NCBI RefSeq assembly: GCF_003386535.1
Contig: NZ_QTTN01000001.1
Coordinates: 225,979 to 289,978, forward strand
DNA from: Paenibacillus taihuensis
GTDB lineage: Bacteria > Bacillota > Bacilli > Paenibacillales > Paenibacillaceae
Direction: 5' to 3'
DNA length: 64,000 nucleotides
In this document: positions 37,312-46,746 of the stretch, one piece after another
How the letters are laid out: each line of letters starts with the position of its first letter
How positions within the stretch are numbered: the stretch's first letter is position 1
Position numbers and translations under genes: made by a program
Notes under the pieces: model-generated
Database searches by the model: none
Told to the model about the DNA's origin: nothing
What the model saw: only the letters and a program-made list of their open reading frames with translations

Positions 37312-38571
37312 ATGCGTGCTGAAATTATCGCGGTCGGGACGGAGCTGCTGCTTGGCCAGACTGTGAACACGAATGCGACTTATCTGTCGCAAGGGCTTGC
37401 AGAGCTTGGAATTGATGTCTACTTTCAGACGGTTGTCGGTGATAATGCCGCCCGAATTCGCCAAGCGATCGAACTCGCTCGTACAAGAGCTGATCTGATT
37501 ATCTTCACAGGCGGGCTTGGCCCGACGCAGGACGATCTCACGAAGGATGCGCTTGCCGACTATTTGAACCGCAGCATTGAACTCCATCAGCCTTCGATGG
37601 ACAAAATCGAAGAGCTCTTCAGCTCGCGCGGCATTCACATGGTGGAAAGCAATCGCAGACAGGCGCATCTTATTGAAGGAAGCGAGCCGCTGATGAATGA
37701 TGCGGGGCTGGCAGTAGGTAATGCGCTAACGGAAGATGGCACGCATTATGTGCTGCTGCCAGGCCCGCCTCGCGAGATGAAAGTGATGTTCGAAGGTCCA
37801 GCTAAAGCATGGATCCGATCAATCATGGGCGAGGAACGTAAATTGTTCTCGCGTCAGCTGATGTTCGCTGGCATTGGCGAATCCAGCTTGGAAGAGGCGC
37901 TGATTGATCTCATCGATGCGCAGACCGATCCTTCGATTGCACCGTATGCGAAGGATGGGGAAGTCGCGATCCGCATCTCAACGAAAGCGCTGGAACAAGC
38001 GGAAGCAGACTCGCGGCTAGAGGCGACCGAGCAGCAGATCAAGTCGCGTGTCGGGAAGCATCTCTATGCGCGTGAGGATATTCCGCTCGAAGAGGCGGTT
38101 ATTCGGCTCCTGCGTGCGTCTAAGCGGACGCTGGCGAGCGCTGAGAGCCTTACTGGCGGTTTGTTCGCACAGCTGCTCACGCAAATTCCTGGCAGCAGCG
38201 GAGAGTTTGCCGGCGGCGTCGTGACATACACGAACATGATGAAGCATAAGCTGCTGAGTATCCCGATGTCGCAGCTGGAGGGAACGGACGCGCCTGGGGC
38301 GGTCAGCGAATCGACCGCTGCGCTTATGGCGGAACGCGTGCGCGAGCATGCGGACAGCGACTTCGGCGTGTCGCTGACCGGTGTTGCAGGTCCGGCGGAG
38401 TCCGAAGGGAAGCCGGTCGGCCTCGTCTATTTCGGGCTTGCGGAGCGGGGCAAGCCTACGCGGGTGTTCACCGCGCATCTGAGCGGCAATCGCGGCATTA
38501 TCCGCCTGCGCGCGGCGAAGTCGATCATGTATCGGCTTTGGCAGGCGCTCTCTGGTGCAGAGATTGAGTAA
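37312..38571 (+). CDS. cinA: CinA competence/damage-inducible protein
   Basis: 419 residues. N-terminal molybdopterin-binding-like domain (IIAVGTELLLGQTVNTNATYLSQGLAELGIDVYFQTVVGDN; IFTGGLGPTQDDLTKD) and C-terminal PncC/CinA domain (TLASAESLTGGLFAQLLTQIPGSSGEFAGGVVTYTN; SLTGVAGP), which deamidates NMN in homologues. ATG 37312 after TGGAGATGTTGAG. Upstream of recA as in many Bacillota, but with its own terminator. Confidence 0.93.
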   Translation: MRAEIIAVGTELLLGQTVNTNATYLSQGLAELGIDVYFQTVVGDNAARIRQAIELARTRADLIIFTGGLGPTQDDLTKDALADYLNRSIELHQPSMDKIEELFSSRGIHMVESNRRQAHLIEGSEPLMNDAGLAVGNALTEDGTHYVLLPGPPREMKVMFEGPAKAWIRSIMGEERKLFSRQLMFAGIGESSLEEALIDLIDAQTDPSIAPYAKDGEVAIRISTKALEQAEADSRLEATEQQIKSRVGKHLYAREDIPLEEAVIRLLRASKRTLASAESLTGGLFAQLLTQIPGSSGEFAGGVVTYTNMMKHKLLSIPMSQLEGTDAPGAVSESTAALMAERVREHADSDFGVSLTGVAGPAESEGKPVGLVYFGLAERGKPTRVFTAHLSGNRGIIRLRAAKSIMYRLWQALSGAEIE

Positions 38572-38637
38572 CGCTGCAGTTTGCTAAAATATAGCTTGCC
38601 AGCTTAATTGTGATCGACTATAATCGACACTAGACGG

Positions 38638-38680
38638 AAGAACCGTGGCGAAGATTACTTTGCTGCGGTTCTTTTTTTCT
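38638..38680 (+). terminator. Terminator after cinA
   Basis: AAGAACCG (38638-38645) pairs with CGGTTCTT (38666-38673) and continues into a T-rich run. Confidence 0.85.
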
Positions 38681-38704
38681 TCTTTTTGGCCAAAAGAGAA
38701 AATA

Positions 38705-38718
38705 AGAATATATGTTCG
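38705..38718 (+). promoter_or_regulatory. LexA (DinR) SOS box before recA
   Basis: AGAATATATGTTCG matches the Bacillus SOS consensus CGAACATATGTTCG at 12 of 14 positions and lies just upstream of the recA -35 box. Confidence 0.7.
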
Positions 38719-38727
38719 TAAAAACTC

Positions 38728-38756
38728 TTGTCAAAGCGAATGAAACAAGGTATCAT
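38728..38756 (+). promoter_or_regulatory. Sigma-A promoter of recA
   Basis: TTGTCA (38728-38733), 17-base spacer, TATCAT (38751-38756). Confidence 0.7.
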
Positions 38757-38787
38757 ACAAGTATAAATAATGAAGGATGTGAGTTCG

Positions 38788-39852
38788 TTGGCAGATCGTA
38801 AAGCCGCACTCGAAATGGCGCTTCGTCAAATAGAGAAGCAATTTGGTAAGGGCTCTATTATGAAGCTCGGTGAATCTACTCATATGCAAGTTGAAACTGT
38901 ATCCAGCGGCTCGCTGGCGTTAGATATTGCACTTGGAATTGGCGGTTTCCCACGGGGCCGTATTATCGAAGTATATGGTCCGGAATCTTCCGGTAAAACA
39001 ACGGTTGCGCTGCATGCAATCGCAGAAGTTCAACGCGCAGGTGGACAAGCTGCGTTTATCGATGCCGAGCACGCGCTCGACCCATCGTACGCAAGCAAGC
39101 TTGGCGTTAACATTGACGAGTTGCTGCTATCCCAGCCGGATACAGGTGAACAAGGTCTCGAGATCGCTGAAGCGCTCGTGCGCAGCGGCGCTGTTGATAT
39201 CGTAGTCGTTGACTCCGTTGCGGCACTCGTTCCGAAGGCGGAGATCGAGGGCGATATGGGTGACTCCCACGTAGGTCTGCAAGCTCGTCTAATGTCGCAA
39301 GCGCTTCGTAAGCTGTCCGGTGCGATCAGCAAATCGAAGACGATTACAATCTTCATCAACCAGCTTCGTGAGAAAGTCGGCGTTATGTTCGGTAACCCTG
39401 AGACGACGCCAGGCGGTCGTGCACTGAAGTTCTACTCCACGGTTCGTCTTGATGTGCGCCGTATTGAGTCCGTGAAGCAAGGCAATGATATTGTCGGTAA
39501 CCGGACTCGTATTAAAGTCGTAAAGAACAAAGTAGCTCCTCCTTTCAAGCAAGCGGAAATCGATATTATGTACGGTGAGGGCATCTCGAGAGAGGGCAGC
39601 CTAGTTGATATCGGCGTTGAGATGGAGATTATCCAGAAGAGCGGCGCTTGGTTCTCTTACAACGGCGAGCGTCTCGGCCAAGGCCGTGAGAATGCGAAGC
39701 AGTTCTTGAAGGATCACAAGGATATTGCAGCCGTGATCGATAAGCAAATTCGTGAAGCAAGCAACGTTGCAGCTGCTGCGGCAGGAAATCTGCCAGTAAG
39801 CCAAGACGACGATGACGACTTCGAGGATGAATTGGACTTGGAGCTTGAATAA
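38788..39852 (+). CDS. recA: Recombinase RecA
   Basis: 354 residues. Strand-exchange protein and SOS co-protease. Walker [10 protein letters not shown] (64-72), [47 protein letters not shown]. The C-terminus is acidic ([15 protein letters not shown]). TTG 38788 gives the family-like start [19 protein letters not shown] and lies about ten bases from AAGGATGTGAG; ATG 38770 is the alternative. Confidence 0.98.
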   Translation: MADRKAALEMALRQIEKQFGKGSIMKLGESTHMQVETVSSGSLALDIALGIGGFPRGRIIEVYGPESSGKTTVALHAIAEVQRAGGQAAFIDAEHALDPSYASKLGVNIDELLLSQPDTGEQGLEIAEALVRSGAVDIVVVDSVAALVPKAEIEGDMGDSHVGLQARLMSQALRKLSGAISKSKTITIFINQLREKVGVMFGNPETTPGGRALKFYSTVRLDVRRIESVKQGNDIVGNRTRIKVVKNKVAPPFKQAEIDIMYGEGISREGSLVDIGVEMEIIQKSGAWFSYNGERLGQGRENAKQFLKDHKDIAAVIDKQIREASNVAAAAAGNLPVSQDDDDDFEDELDLELE

Positions 39853-39887
39853 ACCGATGTTGGCGTATGCCATCGATTGGTGGGATA

Positions 39888-39923
39888 AGAGAAGCACCTG
39901 CTAACAGGTGCTTCTCTATTTTT
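39888..39923 (+). terminator. Terminator after recA
   Basis: AGAGAAGCACCTG (39888-39900), CTAA loop, CAGGTGCTTCTCT (39905-39917), then ATTTTTG. Confidence 0.9.
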
Positions 39924-39955
39924 GTAGGCTCGAATGGTGAGAGGGAGGGAAGGCA

Positions 39956-40621
39956 GTGCTAGTTATTACTGGTGTGGAACAAGATCGGAAAGCAAAGCAG
40001 CGTTACCATTTGTTTGTCAATGATTCGAAGGAACCGTATATCGATGTGCACGAGGACTTGCTCATTAAGTTCCGATTGCTCAAGGGACGCGAGATCTATG
40101 CCGATGAGCTGAAGGAGATCGTGGAAGAGGACAGCAGGCACCGCGCCTACATCACGGCGCTTGCATACCTTGGGGCGAGGCAGCGGACGGAGAAGGAGAT
40201 ACTGCGTTACCTCGCAAAGAAAGAGATCGATGCCGATGCGGCAGCGAGAGCGATTGAGCGACTGACGCAGGAAGGTTTGGTAAACGATAATCTTTACGCG
40301 AACATGTACGCGTCAGAGAAGATGAGAACGCAGCTGAAGGGCAGACGCCTGCTTCAGCAGGAGCTGCGGCAGCGCGGGATCTCCAAGGATATGGCGAAGC
40401 AAGCTTCGCAGGAGCTGAGCTCGGAGTCGGAGACGGAAGTCGCGGTTCGGGCGGCCCGCAAAAAGTGGCCGTTTATAAAAGGAGAGCCGCGCGAGAGGAA
40501 GCAGAAGCTTGCTGCGTTTCTTCTGCGCCGTGGTTTTCCGATGAGTGTTGTGCGTGAAGCGGTCAAGGCTGCGGCGCAGCGAATGGAAGATGATGATGAT
40601 GGGCACATGCTTGACAATTGA
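39956..40621 (+). CDS. recX: RecA regulator RecX
   Basis: 221 residues with the RecX three-helix repeats: ALAYLGARQRTEKEILRYLAKKEIDADAAARAIERLTQEGLVNDNLYANMYASEK and LKGRRLLQQELRQRGIS. Modulates RecA filaments. GTG 39956 follows GGGAGGGA. The next promoter (-35 at 40611) overlaps its last codons. Confidence 0.9.
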   Translation: MLVITGVEQDRKAKQRYHLFVNDSKEPYIDVHEDLLIKFRLLKGREIYADELKEIVEEDSRHRAYITALAYLGARQRTEKEILRYLAKKEIDADAAARAIERLTQEGLVNDNLYANMYASEKMRTQLKGRRLLQQELRQRGISKDMAKQASQELSSESETEVAVRAARKKWPFIKGEPRERKQKLAAFLLRRGFPMSVVREAVKAAAQRMEDDDDGHMLDN

Positions 40622-40640
40622 TTTTCACAAAAGATACAAT
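40611..40640 (+). promoter_or_regulatory. Sigma-A promoter of rny
   Basis: TTGACA (40611-40616), 18-base spacer, TACAAT (40635-40640). Gives a leader of about 160 nt before rny. Confidence 0.7.
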
Positions 40641-40806
40641 AAGTTTGTATTATTCATTTCTAGAATCGATTTTCCTTCCAAAAATTGATTCGAACCGATT
40701 ATTTTCGTCAATTAGTATGTACGTATCGGGTTAAAAACCGGCTGTAAAAAAAACCAAATACTATTCCCAAGCGTTTGCTTAGGTGAGCAACGAGGAGGTG
40801 AGAAAG

Positions 40807-42348
40807 ATGCAAACAGTGGTTTGGATCCTGATCGTTCTCGTTGTTGGTGTAATTTTCTTTGGTGTCGGTTATTTTATTCGCAAATCGATCGCCGAGGCCA
40901 AAATTTCAAGCGCCGAGCAGGCTGCTAGTCAGATTATTGACAATGCAAGGAAAGAAGCCGAAGCGCTTAAGAAAGAAACGGTTCTCGAGGCGAAAGATGA
41001 AGTCCACAAGCTCCGTACCGAAGCTGAAAGAGACATTCGCGAACGTCGCAATGAGGTACAGCGTCTTGAAAGACGACTGATTCAGAAAGAAGAGTCGTTG
41101 GATAAAAAAATAGAAGCGCTGGAACGCAAAGAAGAACAAGTAGCCAACAAAGAGAAGCGGATCGAGGAAACGCAAGAACAAATCGATACCCTTTACAAGC
41201 AGCAGCTTAGTGAGCTTGAACGTATCTCGAACTTGACGATGGAGGATGCGAAGCAAATCATTCTGACGAACGTTGAGCAAGAGGTTCGCCACGAAACTGC
41301 ACAAATGATTAAAGAGATCGAGCAGCAAGCGAAGGAAGAAGCAGATAAGAAGGCACGTGATATTATCTCGCTTGCGATCCAACGTTGTGCCGCAGATCAT
41401 GTGGCTGAGACTACAGTATCTGTAGTTGCATTGCCAAATGAAGAGATGAAAGGCCGTATCATCGGACGTGAGGGCCGCAACATTCGCGCACTAGAAACGT
41501 TGACCGGTATCGATCTCATTATCGACGATACACCGGAAGCGGTCATCTTGTCTGGTTTCGATCCAATTCGTCGTGAAATCGCTCGGACATCCCTTGAGAA
41601 GCTTGTTGCAGATGGTCGTATCCATCCTGCACGTATCGAGGAAATGGTTGAGAAGTCGCGTAAAGAAGTGGACGAACGTATCCGTGAATACGGAGAGCAG
41701 GCGACGTATGAAGTTGGCGTGCATGGCTTGCATCCAGATCTCATTAAAATTTTAGGCCGTCTCAAATATCGTACAAGCTATGGTCAGAACGTGCTCAAGC
41801 ACTCCATGGAAGTCGCTTATTTGTCGGGCCTCATGGCAGCAGAGCTGGGTGAAGACATTACGCTTGCAAGACGTGCAGGATTGCTTCACGATATCGGTAA
41901 AGCGCTCGATCATGAAGTGGAAGGCTCACATGTCGAGATCGGCGTAGAGCTGGCTAAGAAGTACAAAGAGCATCCTGTTGTTATCAACAGTATCGCTTCT
42001 CACCACGGCGATTGCGAAGCAACTTCGGTTATCGCAATGCTCGTCGGCGCAGCTGATGCGTTGTCGGCGGCACGTCCAGGTGCGAGAAGAGAGACGCTCG
42101 AAACGTATATTAAACGTCTAGAGAAGCTTGAAGGCATTTCCGAATCGTTCGAAGGTGTTGAGAAATCGTACGCGATCCAAGCAGGCCGCGAGGTTCGTGT
42201 CATGGTACAACCGGAGAAGATCGACGATACCGAAGCATTCCGTCTGGCGCGTGATATTACGAAGAAGATCGAGAGTGAACTCGATTATCCGGGGCATATT
42301 AAAGTTACAGTTATCCGCGAGACGCGGGCTGTCGAATATGCGAAATAA
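40807..42348 (+). CDS. rny: Ribonuclease Y
   Basis: 513 residues. N-terminal membrane helix ([21 protein letters not shown]), a long charged coiled coil to about residue 200, a KH domain ([28 protein letters not shown], from about 217) and an HD domain with H361-D362 in [17 protein letters not shown]. Membrane-anchored endoribonuclease initiating mRNA decay. ATG 40807 has GAGGAGGTGAG upstream. Confidence 0.97.
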   Translation: MQTVVWILIVLVVGVIFFGVGYFIRKSIAEAKISSAEQAASQIIDNARKEAEALKKETVLEAKDEVHKLRTEAERDIRERRNEVQRLERRLIQKEESLDKKIEALERKEEQVANKEKRIEETQEQIDTLYKQQLSELERISNLTMEDAKQIILTNVEQEVRHETAQMIKEIEQQAKEEADKKARDIISLAIQRCAADHVAETTVSVVALPNEEMKGRIIGREGRNIRALETLTGIDLIIDDTPEAVILSGFDPIRREIARTSLEKLVADGRIHPARIEEMVEKSRKEVDERIREYGEQATYEVGVHGLHPDLIKILGRLKYRTSYGQNVLKHSMEVAYLSGLMAAELGEDITLARRAGLLHDIGKALDHEVEGSHVEIGVELAKKYKEHPVVINSIASHHGDCEATSVIAMLVGAADALSAARPGARRETLETYIKRLEKLEGISESFEGVEKSYAIQAGREVRVMVQPEKIDDTEAFRLARDITKKIESELDYPGHIKVTVIRETRAVEYAK

Positions 42349-42365
42349 CTTTCATAGCAATAAAC

Positions 42366-42399
42366 CTAGAAAAGTGGCTGCTTGCGGCCACTTTTCTAG
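42366..42399 (+). terminator. Hairpin after rny, possible terminator
   Basis: CTAGAAAAGTGGC (42366-42378) pairs perfectly with GCCACTTTTCTAG (42387-42399). The T-run is inside the stem, so termination is uncertain. Confidence 0.55.
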
Positions 42400-42404
42400 T
42401 CTTA

Positions 42405-42447
42405 AAATATAAGGAAAGTATAGGTTGCCTATACTTTCCTTATATTT
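42405..42447. repeat. Perfect 20-bp inverted repeat, 3-base loop
   Basis: Arm 42405-42424 (begins AAATATAAGG, ends GTATAGG) is perfectly complementary to 42428-42447 with loop TTG. Lies directly after the rny hairpin and before ymdB. Confidence 0.9.
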
Positions 42448-42507
42448 CTACGCGAAGCAGAGATCGGCGACAGCCGTTCATGCTCGGATTAGAGAGGTAT
42501 GGTTCGA

Positions 42508-43302
42508 ATGAATGTATTGTTTATTGGAGATATAGTCGGCAGTGTCGGCCGCGCTGCGGTGAAGAAGGTGCTGCCTGCGCTGCAGTCCAAGTACAACCCG
42601 CATATCATTATTGCGAACGGTGAGAATGCTGCTGCAGGTCGAGGCATTACAGCGGCGATTGTGAAAGAGCTGCTTGATGCTGGCGTACACGGCATTACGA
42701 TGGGCAACCACACGTGGGACAATAAAGATATTTTTGAATGGATTGACGATCAGCACCGTATCGTTAGACCGGCGAACTATGCCGAGGGCTTGCCAGGTCA
42801 AGGCGCGACGATCATTAAGGCGAACGGCAAGGAGCTTGCCATTATGAACCTGCAAGGCCGGACGTTCCTGCCGCCAATCGATTGTCCATTCCGCAAAGCG
42901 GATGAGCTGATTACGGAGCTCCAGCAGAAGACGAAAAACATCCTCGTTGATTTTCACGCAGAAGCGACTTCGGAGAAGATTGCGATGGGCTGGTATTTGG
43001 ATGGGCGCGCATCGATTGTTCTTGGCACGCATACGCATGTCCAGACGAATGATGATACTGTTCTGCCAGGCGGTACAGCGTACATAACGGACGTTGGTAT
43101 GGTCGGTCCGAAGAATGGTGTTCTAGGTATGGAGCGCGAAGCGGTGCTTCATAAGTTTCTGACACAGCTGCCTACGCGGTTCGTCGTGGACGAGGGCGAT
43201 TGGCATTTCCACGCAATTGTGGTGGAGATCGACGATGCAACTGGCAAAGCGAAGAAAATCCAGAAAGTACGGCTTACCGAAACAGATTGGCTGCTCATGT
43301 AG
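42508..43302 (+). CDS. ymdB: YmdB-family metallophosphoesterase
   Basis: 264 residues. MNVLFIGDIVGSVGRAAV (metal aspartate D8), ANGENAAAGRGIT, MGNHTWDNKDI, DFHAEATSEK and GTHTHVQTNDD are the DUF64/YmdB motifs. The B. subtilis protein is a cyclic-nucleotide phosphodiesterase affecting biofilm and motility choice. ATG 42508 is chosen because AGAGAGG lies ten bases before; ATG 42499 is too close. Confidence 0.94.
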   Translation: MNVLFIGDIVGSVGRAAVKKVLPALQSKYNPHIIIANGENAAAGRGITAAIVKELLDAGVHGITMGNHTWDNKDIFEWIDDQHRIVRPANYAEGLPGQGATIIKANGKELAIMNLQGRTFLPPIDCPFRKADELITELQQKTKNILVDFHAEATSEKIAMGWYLDGRASIVLGTHTHVQTNDDTVLPGGTAYITDVGMVGPKNGVLGMEREAVLHKFLTQLPTRFVVDEGDWHFHAIVVEIDDATGKAKKIQKVRLTETDWLLM

Positions 43303-43315
43303 CAGCCATTTTTTT
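43288..43315 (+). terminator. Terminator overlapping the ymdB stop codon
   Basis: TGGCTGCT (43288-43295), 5-base loop, AGCAGCCA (43301-43308), then seven T. The 5' arm encodes the last residues and the TAG lies between loop and 3' arm. Confidence 0.85.
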
Positions 43316-43418
43316 ATGCACGGATGCTTATTTTGCGTTCATTCGTCAACAGTCGCATTGCTATTCTATTAAAATTCTCGCAATTCAGAAGATTTTGCTA
43401 ATGATAACGGAAATAAGA

Positions 43419-43443
43419 AGGAATTTTTTCCCCTCTATCGAAT
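43419..43443 (+). promoter_or_regulatory. Sigma-H-like promoter of spoVS
   Basis: AGGAATT (43419-43425) and CGAAT (43439-43443); from AGGAAT to GAAT the gap is 15 bases, the spacing of the classic spoVG sigma-H promoter. B. subtilis spoVS is sigma-H dependent. Confidence 0.6.
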
Positions 43444-43494
43444 ACTATCTAAATAGTGGTATTCATCCATCATTCCCGAGGAGGTATACTTTCC

Positions 43495-43755
43495 ATGGAC
43501 GTCTTAAAAGTTTCAGCAAAGTCCAATCCAAATTCTGTTGCAGGGGCGCTTGCAGGCGTATTACGCGAACGCGGCGCGGCTGAATTACAAGCAATCGGGG
43601 CTGGTGCGTTGAATCAAGCGGTTAAGGCGGTTGCGATTGCAAGAGGATTCGTCGCCCCGAGCGGTGTGGATCTCATCTGTATCCCTGCATTCACAGACAT
43701 CATGATTGACGGCGAAGACCGGACGGCTATAAAGCTGATTGTCGAACCGAGATAG
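43495..43755 (+). CDS. spoVS: Stage V sporulation protein S
   Basis: 86 residues, almost invariant family: DVLKVSAKSNPNSVAGALAGVLRERGAAELQAIGAGALNQAVKAVAIARGFVAP. Alba-like nucleic-acid-binding fold; required for spore coat and septation timing in B. subtilis. ATG 43495 follows GAGGAGG. Confidence 0.97.
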   Translation: MDVLKVSAKSNPNSVAGALAGVLRERGAAELQAIGAGALNQAVKAVAIARGFVAPSGVDLICIPAFTDIMIDGEDRTAIKLIVEPR

Positions 43756-43791
43756 AACAATAGAAGCTTAAATATGGGAGCAATCCAATCG

Positions 43792-43820
43792 ACCTGTTTA
43801 CAACGTAGGCAGGTTTTTTT
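43792..43820 (+). terminator. Terminator after spoVS
   Basis: ACCTG/CAGGT (43792-43796 with 43810-43814) plus inner TAC/GTA, followed by seven T. Confidence 0.75.
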
Positions 43821-43859
43821 GCGTTAATCTATTCTTTCTGCTAACCAAAAGGAGGCGTA

Positions 43860-44813
43860 GTGAAAATGGCTGAGCTGTATAGTGCTGATTTTCATTGTGA
43901 TGTGCTATGGAAGCTGTTGGAGAATCCATCGCTCTCGTTCGAACAGGATGTCACGAATGCGCTAGACGTGACATTGCCGAGACTGCGGCAGGCAGGCGCT
44001 GTTCTGCAGACGTTCGCCATCTATGTATCAGAGCGGATGGAGAAGTCTATGCTGCCCATTCTGAGAAGCATTGATCTGTTCCAGCGCAAGGTGCTGACGG
44101 TGCCGGAGATTACCCTCGTGCGAACTTCAGACGAGGCTGCAAAGCTGCAGGGCAGCGGCAAGATCGGGGCGATGCTGTCGCTTGAAGGGGCGGACGGGCT
44201 TAACGGCGATCTCGCAATGCTGCGCATTCTGTTTGCGCTTGGCGTCCGGGCTGTCGGACTTACCTGGAACCATGCGAACTGGGCAGCAGACGGTGTTATG
44301 GAGCCAAGAGGAGGCGGTCTGACAAAAAAAGGCCGCGCCCTAGTAGAAGAATGTAATAGATTGGGTATACTGGTTGATGTGTCTCATTTGAGCGACCGCG
44401 CATTTTGGGATGTGCTCCATCTCTCATCGAAGCCAGTCATTGCATCACATTCCAATTGCCGCGCGATTTGCCCGCATCCGCGCAACTTAGCTGATGATCA
44501 GCTGACAGCGCTGCTTGCCGCAGGAGGAATGGTTGGGGTTACTTTCGTGCCGCAATTTGTCGCCTCTCATCATCCCGTACAAATTGCTGACGTGCTGCGT
44601 CACATAGAGCGCATCTGCGAGCTAGGCGGGGCGGAGCAGCTCATGTTCGGCTCGGACTTTGACGGCATTGAAACGTACGTGGATGGACTAGCGCATCCTG
44701 GAGAGGTGGAACAGCTGCAAAAGGCGCTGTTATCGCATTATTCCGAGTCTACAGTAGCGGGCTTCTGTTCAGGAAATATGCTGCGATTTCTTGCAATGCA
44801 TCTGCCTGACTGA
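43860..44813 (+). CDS. Membrane dipeptidase family (M19) protein
   Basis: 317 residues. Binuclear zinc peptidase of the renal dipeptidase family: zinc motif DFHCDVLWKL, MLSLEGADGL, GLTWNHANWAADG, LVDVSHLSDRAFWDVLH, ASHSNCRAICPHPRNLADDQ and GSDFDGIE all fit. No signal peptide, so it is probably cytoplasmic despite the family name; likely hydrolyses dipeptides. GTG 43860 (or ATG 43866) behind AAGGAGG. Own transcription unit seems likely. Confidence 0.9.
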   Translation: MKMAELYSADFHCDVLWKLLENPSLSFEQDVTNALDVTLPRLRQAGAVLQTFAIYVSERMEKSMLPILRSIDLFQRKVLTVPEITLVRTSDEAAKLQGSGKIGAMLSLEGADGLNGDLAMLRILFALGVRAVGLTWNHANWAADGVMEPRGGGLTKKGRALVEECNRLGILVDVSHLSDRAFWDVLHLSSKPVIASHSNCRAICPHPRNLADDQLTALLAAGGMVGVTFVPQFVASHHPVQIADVLRHIERICELGGAEQLMFGSDFDGIETYVDGLAHPGEVEQLQKALLSHYSESTVAGFCSGNMLRFLAMHLPD

Positions 44814-45011
44814 ACGATCATCCGATTCCATTCTGTTTGTGATATGGATATAATCGAAAAGAACTATGCGAGAAATCCGAGATTCCTTCTTGCTTTTTAC
44901 TACTTTGAGACATAAAATTTATGTGACTGTTAATAATTTTTAATATTTTATTGTAAAGCGATGTCGAATGTCGAAAATATTGCAGGTTCATCAAAAGAGG
45001 AGATGGGCATT

Positions 45012-46745
45012 TTGATTAGTCAATTGTCTTGGAAAATCGGTGGGCAACAAGGGGAAGGCGTAGAGAGTACCGACCGTATTTTCTCGACAGCACTTAACCG
45101 TTTGGGTTACTACTTGTATGGTTACCGCCATTTCTCGTCACGTATTAAAGGCGGTCATACGAATAATAAAATTCGGATTAGCACGAAGCCGATGCTGGCG
45201 ATTTCGGATGATTTGGACATCCTCGTTGCGTTCGACCAAGAAAGTATTGATCTGAATGCACATGAGCTGCGTCCAGGCGGCGTAGTCGTTGCGGATGCGA
45301 AGTTCAATCCAACATTGCCTGAGGGCATTAACGCTCGTCTATTCCCGGTACCAATCACTTCGATCGCAGAAGAGCTTGGCACATCCCTGATGAAGAACAT
45401 GGTGGCATCCGGCGCGTCTTGGGCGCTGCTCGGCCTGCCTATCGATGTATTTAATAAAGCAGTAGAAGAAGAGTTCGGCCGTAAAGGTCCGGCAATCGTA
45501 GAGAAGAACATCGAAGCGGTTAAACGCGGCTCCGATTTCGTCCTTGAGCTTGCTGGCGGTCCGCTGGAAGAATTCCGTCTGGAGCCGGCTGACGGCAAAC
45601 AGAAGCTGTTCATGATCGGTAACGAAGCGATCGGCCTAGGCGCTGTCGCTGGCGGCTGCCGACTGATGAGCGCATATCCAATTACTCCAGCTTCGGAGAT
45701 CATGGAATACCTGATCAAGAAGCTTCCTAAATTCGGCGGCACAGTCGTTCAAACGGAAGACGAAATCGCAGCCGTAACGATGGCAATCGGTGCAAACTAT
45801 GCAGGTGTTCGTACGATGACAGCTTCTGCAGGCCCTGGTCTGTCGCTCATGATGGAAGCGATCGGTCTTGCAGGTATGACAGAAACGCCGCTCGTTATCG
45901 TAGATACGCAGCGCGGCGGTCCTTCGACAGGCTTGCCGACGAAGCAAGAGCAATCCGACTTGAACGCAATGGTATACGGTACGCACGGTGAAATTCCGAA
46001 GATCGTCATCGCGCCAGCATCGCTCGAAGATTGCTTCTACGACACGATTGAATCTTTCAACCTATCGGAGCAATACCAAGTTCCGGTTATTCTCATGACA
46101 GACCTTCAGCTCTCGCTCGGTAAGCAATCCTGCGAGCCGCTGGATCTCAATAGAGTGCCGATCAACCGCGGTAAAATCGTTCGTGACCTGCCAGAGCTCG
46201 AAGCGAATGAGTTGTTCAAGCGTTACGAGTTAACAGCAGACGGCATCTCGCCGCGTGTTATCCCTGGCGACAAGCACGGCTTGCACCACGTTACAGGCGT
46301 TGAGCATGACGAAACTGGGCGCCCATCGGAGAGCGCGATCAATCGCAAGAAGATGATGGATAAGCGTCTTAACAAGATGAACGGCATGCTCATCCGTGAT
46401 GCGGTTCGTGCAGACGCACCTCATGCGGAAGCGGACTTGCTTATCATCGGTATGGGATCGACTGGCGGTACAATCGACGAAGCGCGTCTTCGTCTTACAG
46501 ATGACGGCTTGAAGACGAACCACATTACAATCCGTCAAATTCACCCATTCCCGGCAGACCTTGTGAAGTCTTACTTGGCTGGCGCGAAGAATGTCGTCGT
46601 TCTCGAGAACAATGCGACCGGACAGCTGGCTGACCAAGTGAAGCTGCACACAGGCTACGGCGACAAAATCAAGAGCATTTTGAAATACGACGGCAATCCG
46701 TTCCTGCCTTCCGAAGTGCACAAAGCATGCAAGGAGTTGGTCTAA
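45012..46745 (+). CDS. korA: 2-oxoacid:ferredoxin oxidoreductase, alpha (fused gamma-alpha) subunit
   Basis: About 577 residues. The N-terminal gamma domain (WKIGGQQGEGVESTDRIFSTALNRLGYYLYGYRHFSSRIKGGHTNNKIR) is fused to the alpha domain (AYPITPASEIMEYL, EDEIAAVTMAIGANYAGVRTMTASAGPGLSLMMEAIGLAGMTETPLVIVDTQRGGPSTGLPTKQEQSDL). Oxidatively decarboxylates a 2-oxoacid, probably 2-oxoglutarate or pyruvate, to acyl-CoA with reduction of ferredoxin. TTG 45012 is preferred: AAGAGGAGA lies about ten bases before and the product begins like homologues; ATG 44961 has no ribosome site. Anaerobic or low-oxygen role likely. Confidence 0.92.
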   Translation: MISQLSWKIGGQQGEGVESTDRIFSTALNRLGYYLYGYRHFSSRIKGGHTNNKIRISTKPMLAISDDLDILVAFDQESIDLNAHELRPGGVVVADAKFNPTLPEGINARLFPVPITSIAEELGTSLMKNMVASGASWALLGLPIDVFNKAVEEEFGRKGPAIVEKNIEAVKRGSDFVLELAGGPLEEFRLEPADGKQKLFMIGNEAIGLGAVAGGCRLMSAYPITPASEIMEYLIKKLPKFGGTVVQTEDEIAAVTMAIGANYAGVRTMTASAGPGLSLMMEAIGLAGMTETPLVIVDTQRGGPSTGLPTKQEQSDLNAMVYGTHGEIPKIVIAPASLEDCFYDTIESFNLSEQYQVPVILMTDLQLSLGKQSCEPLDLNRVPINRGKIVRDLPELEANELFKRYELTADGISPRVIPGDKHGLHHVTGVEHDETGRPSESAINRKKMMDKRLNKMNGMLIRDAVRADAPHAEADLLIIGMGSTGGTIDEARLRLTDDGLKTNHITIRQIHPFPADLVKSYLAGAKNVVVLENNATGQLADQVKLHTGYGDKIKSILKYDGNPFLPSEVHKACKELV

Positions 46746-46746
46746 G

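Noticed and set aside
44849..44854. TATAAT box as korA promoter
   Set aside because: No acceptable -35 hexamer at 16-18 bases; left out as a feature.
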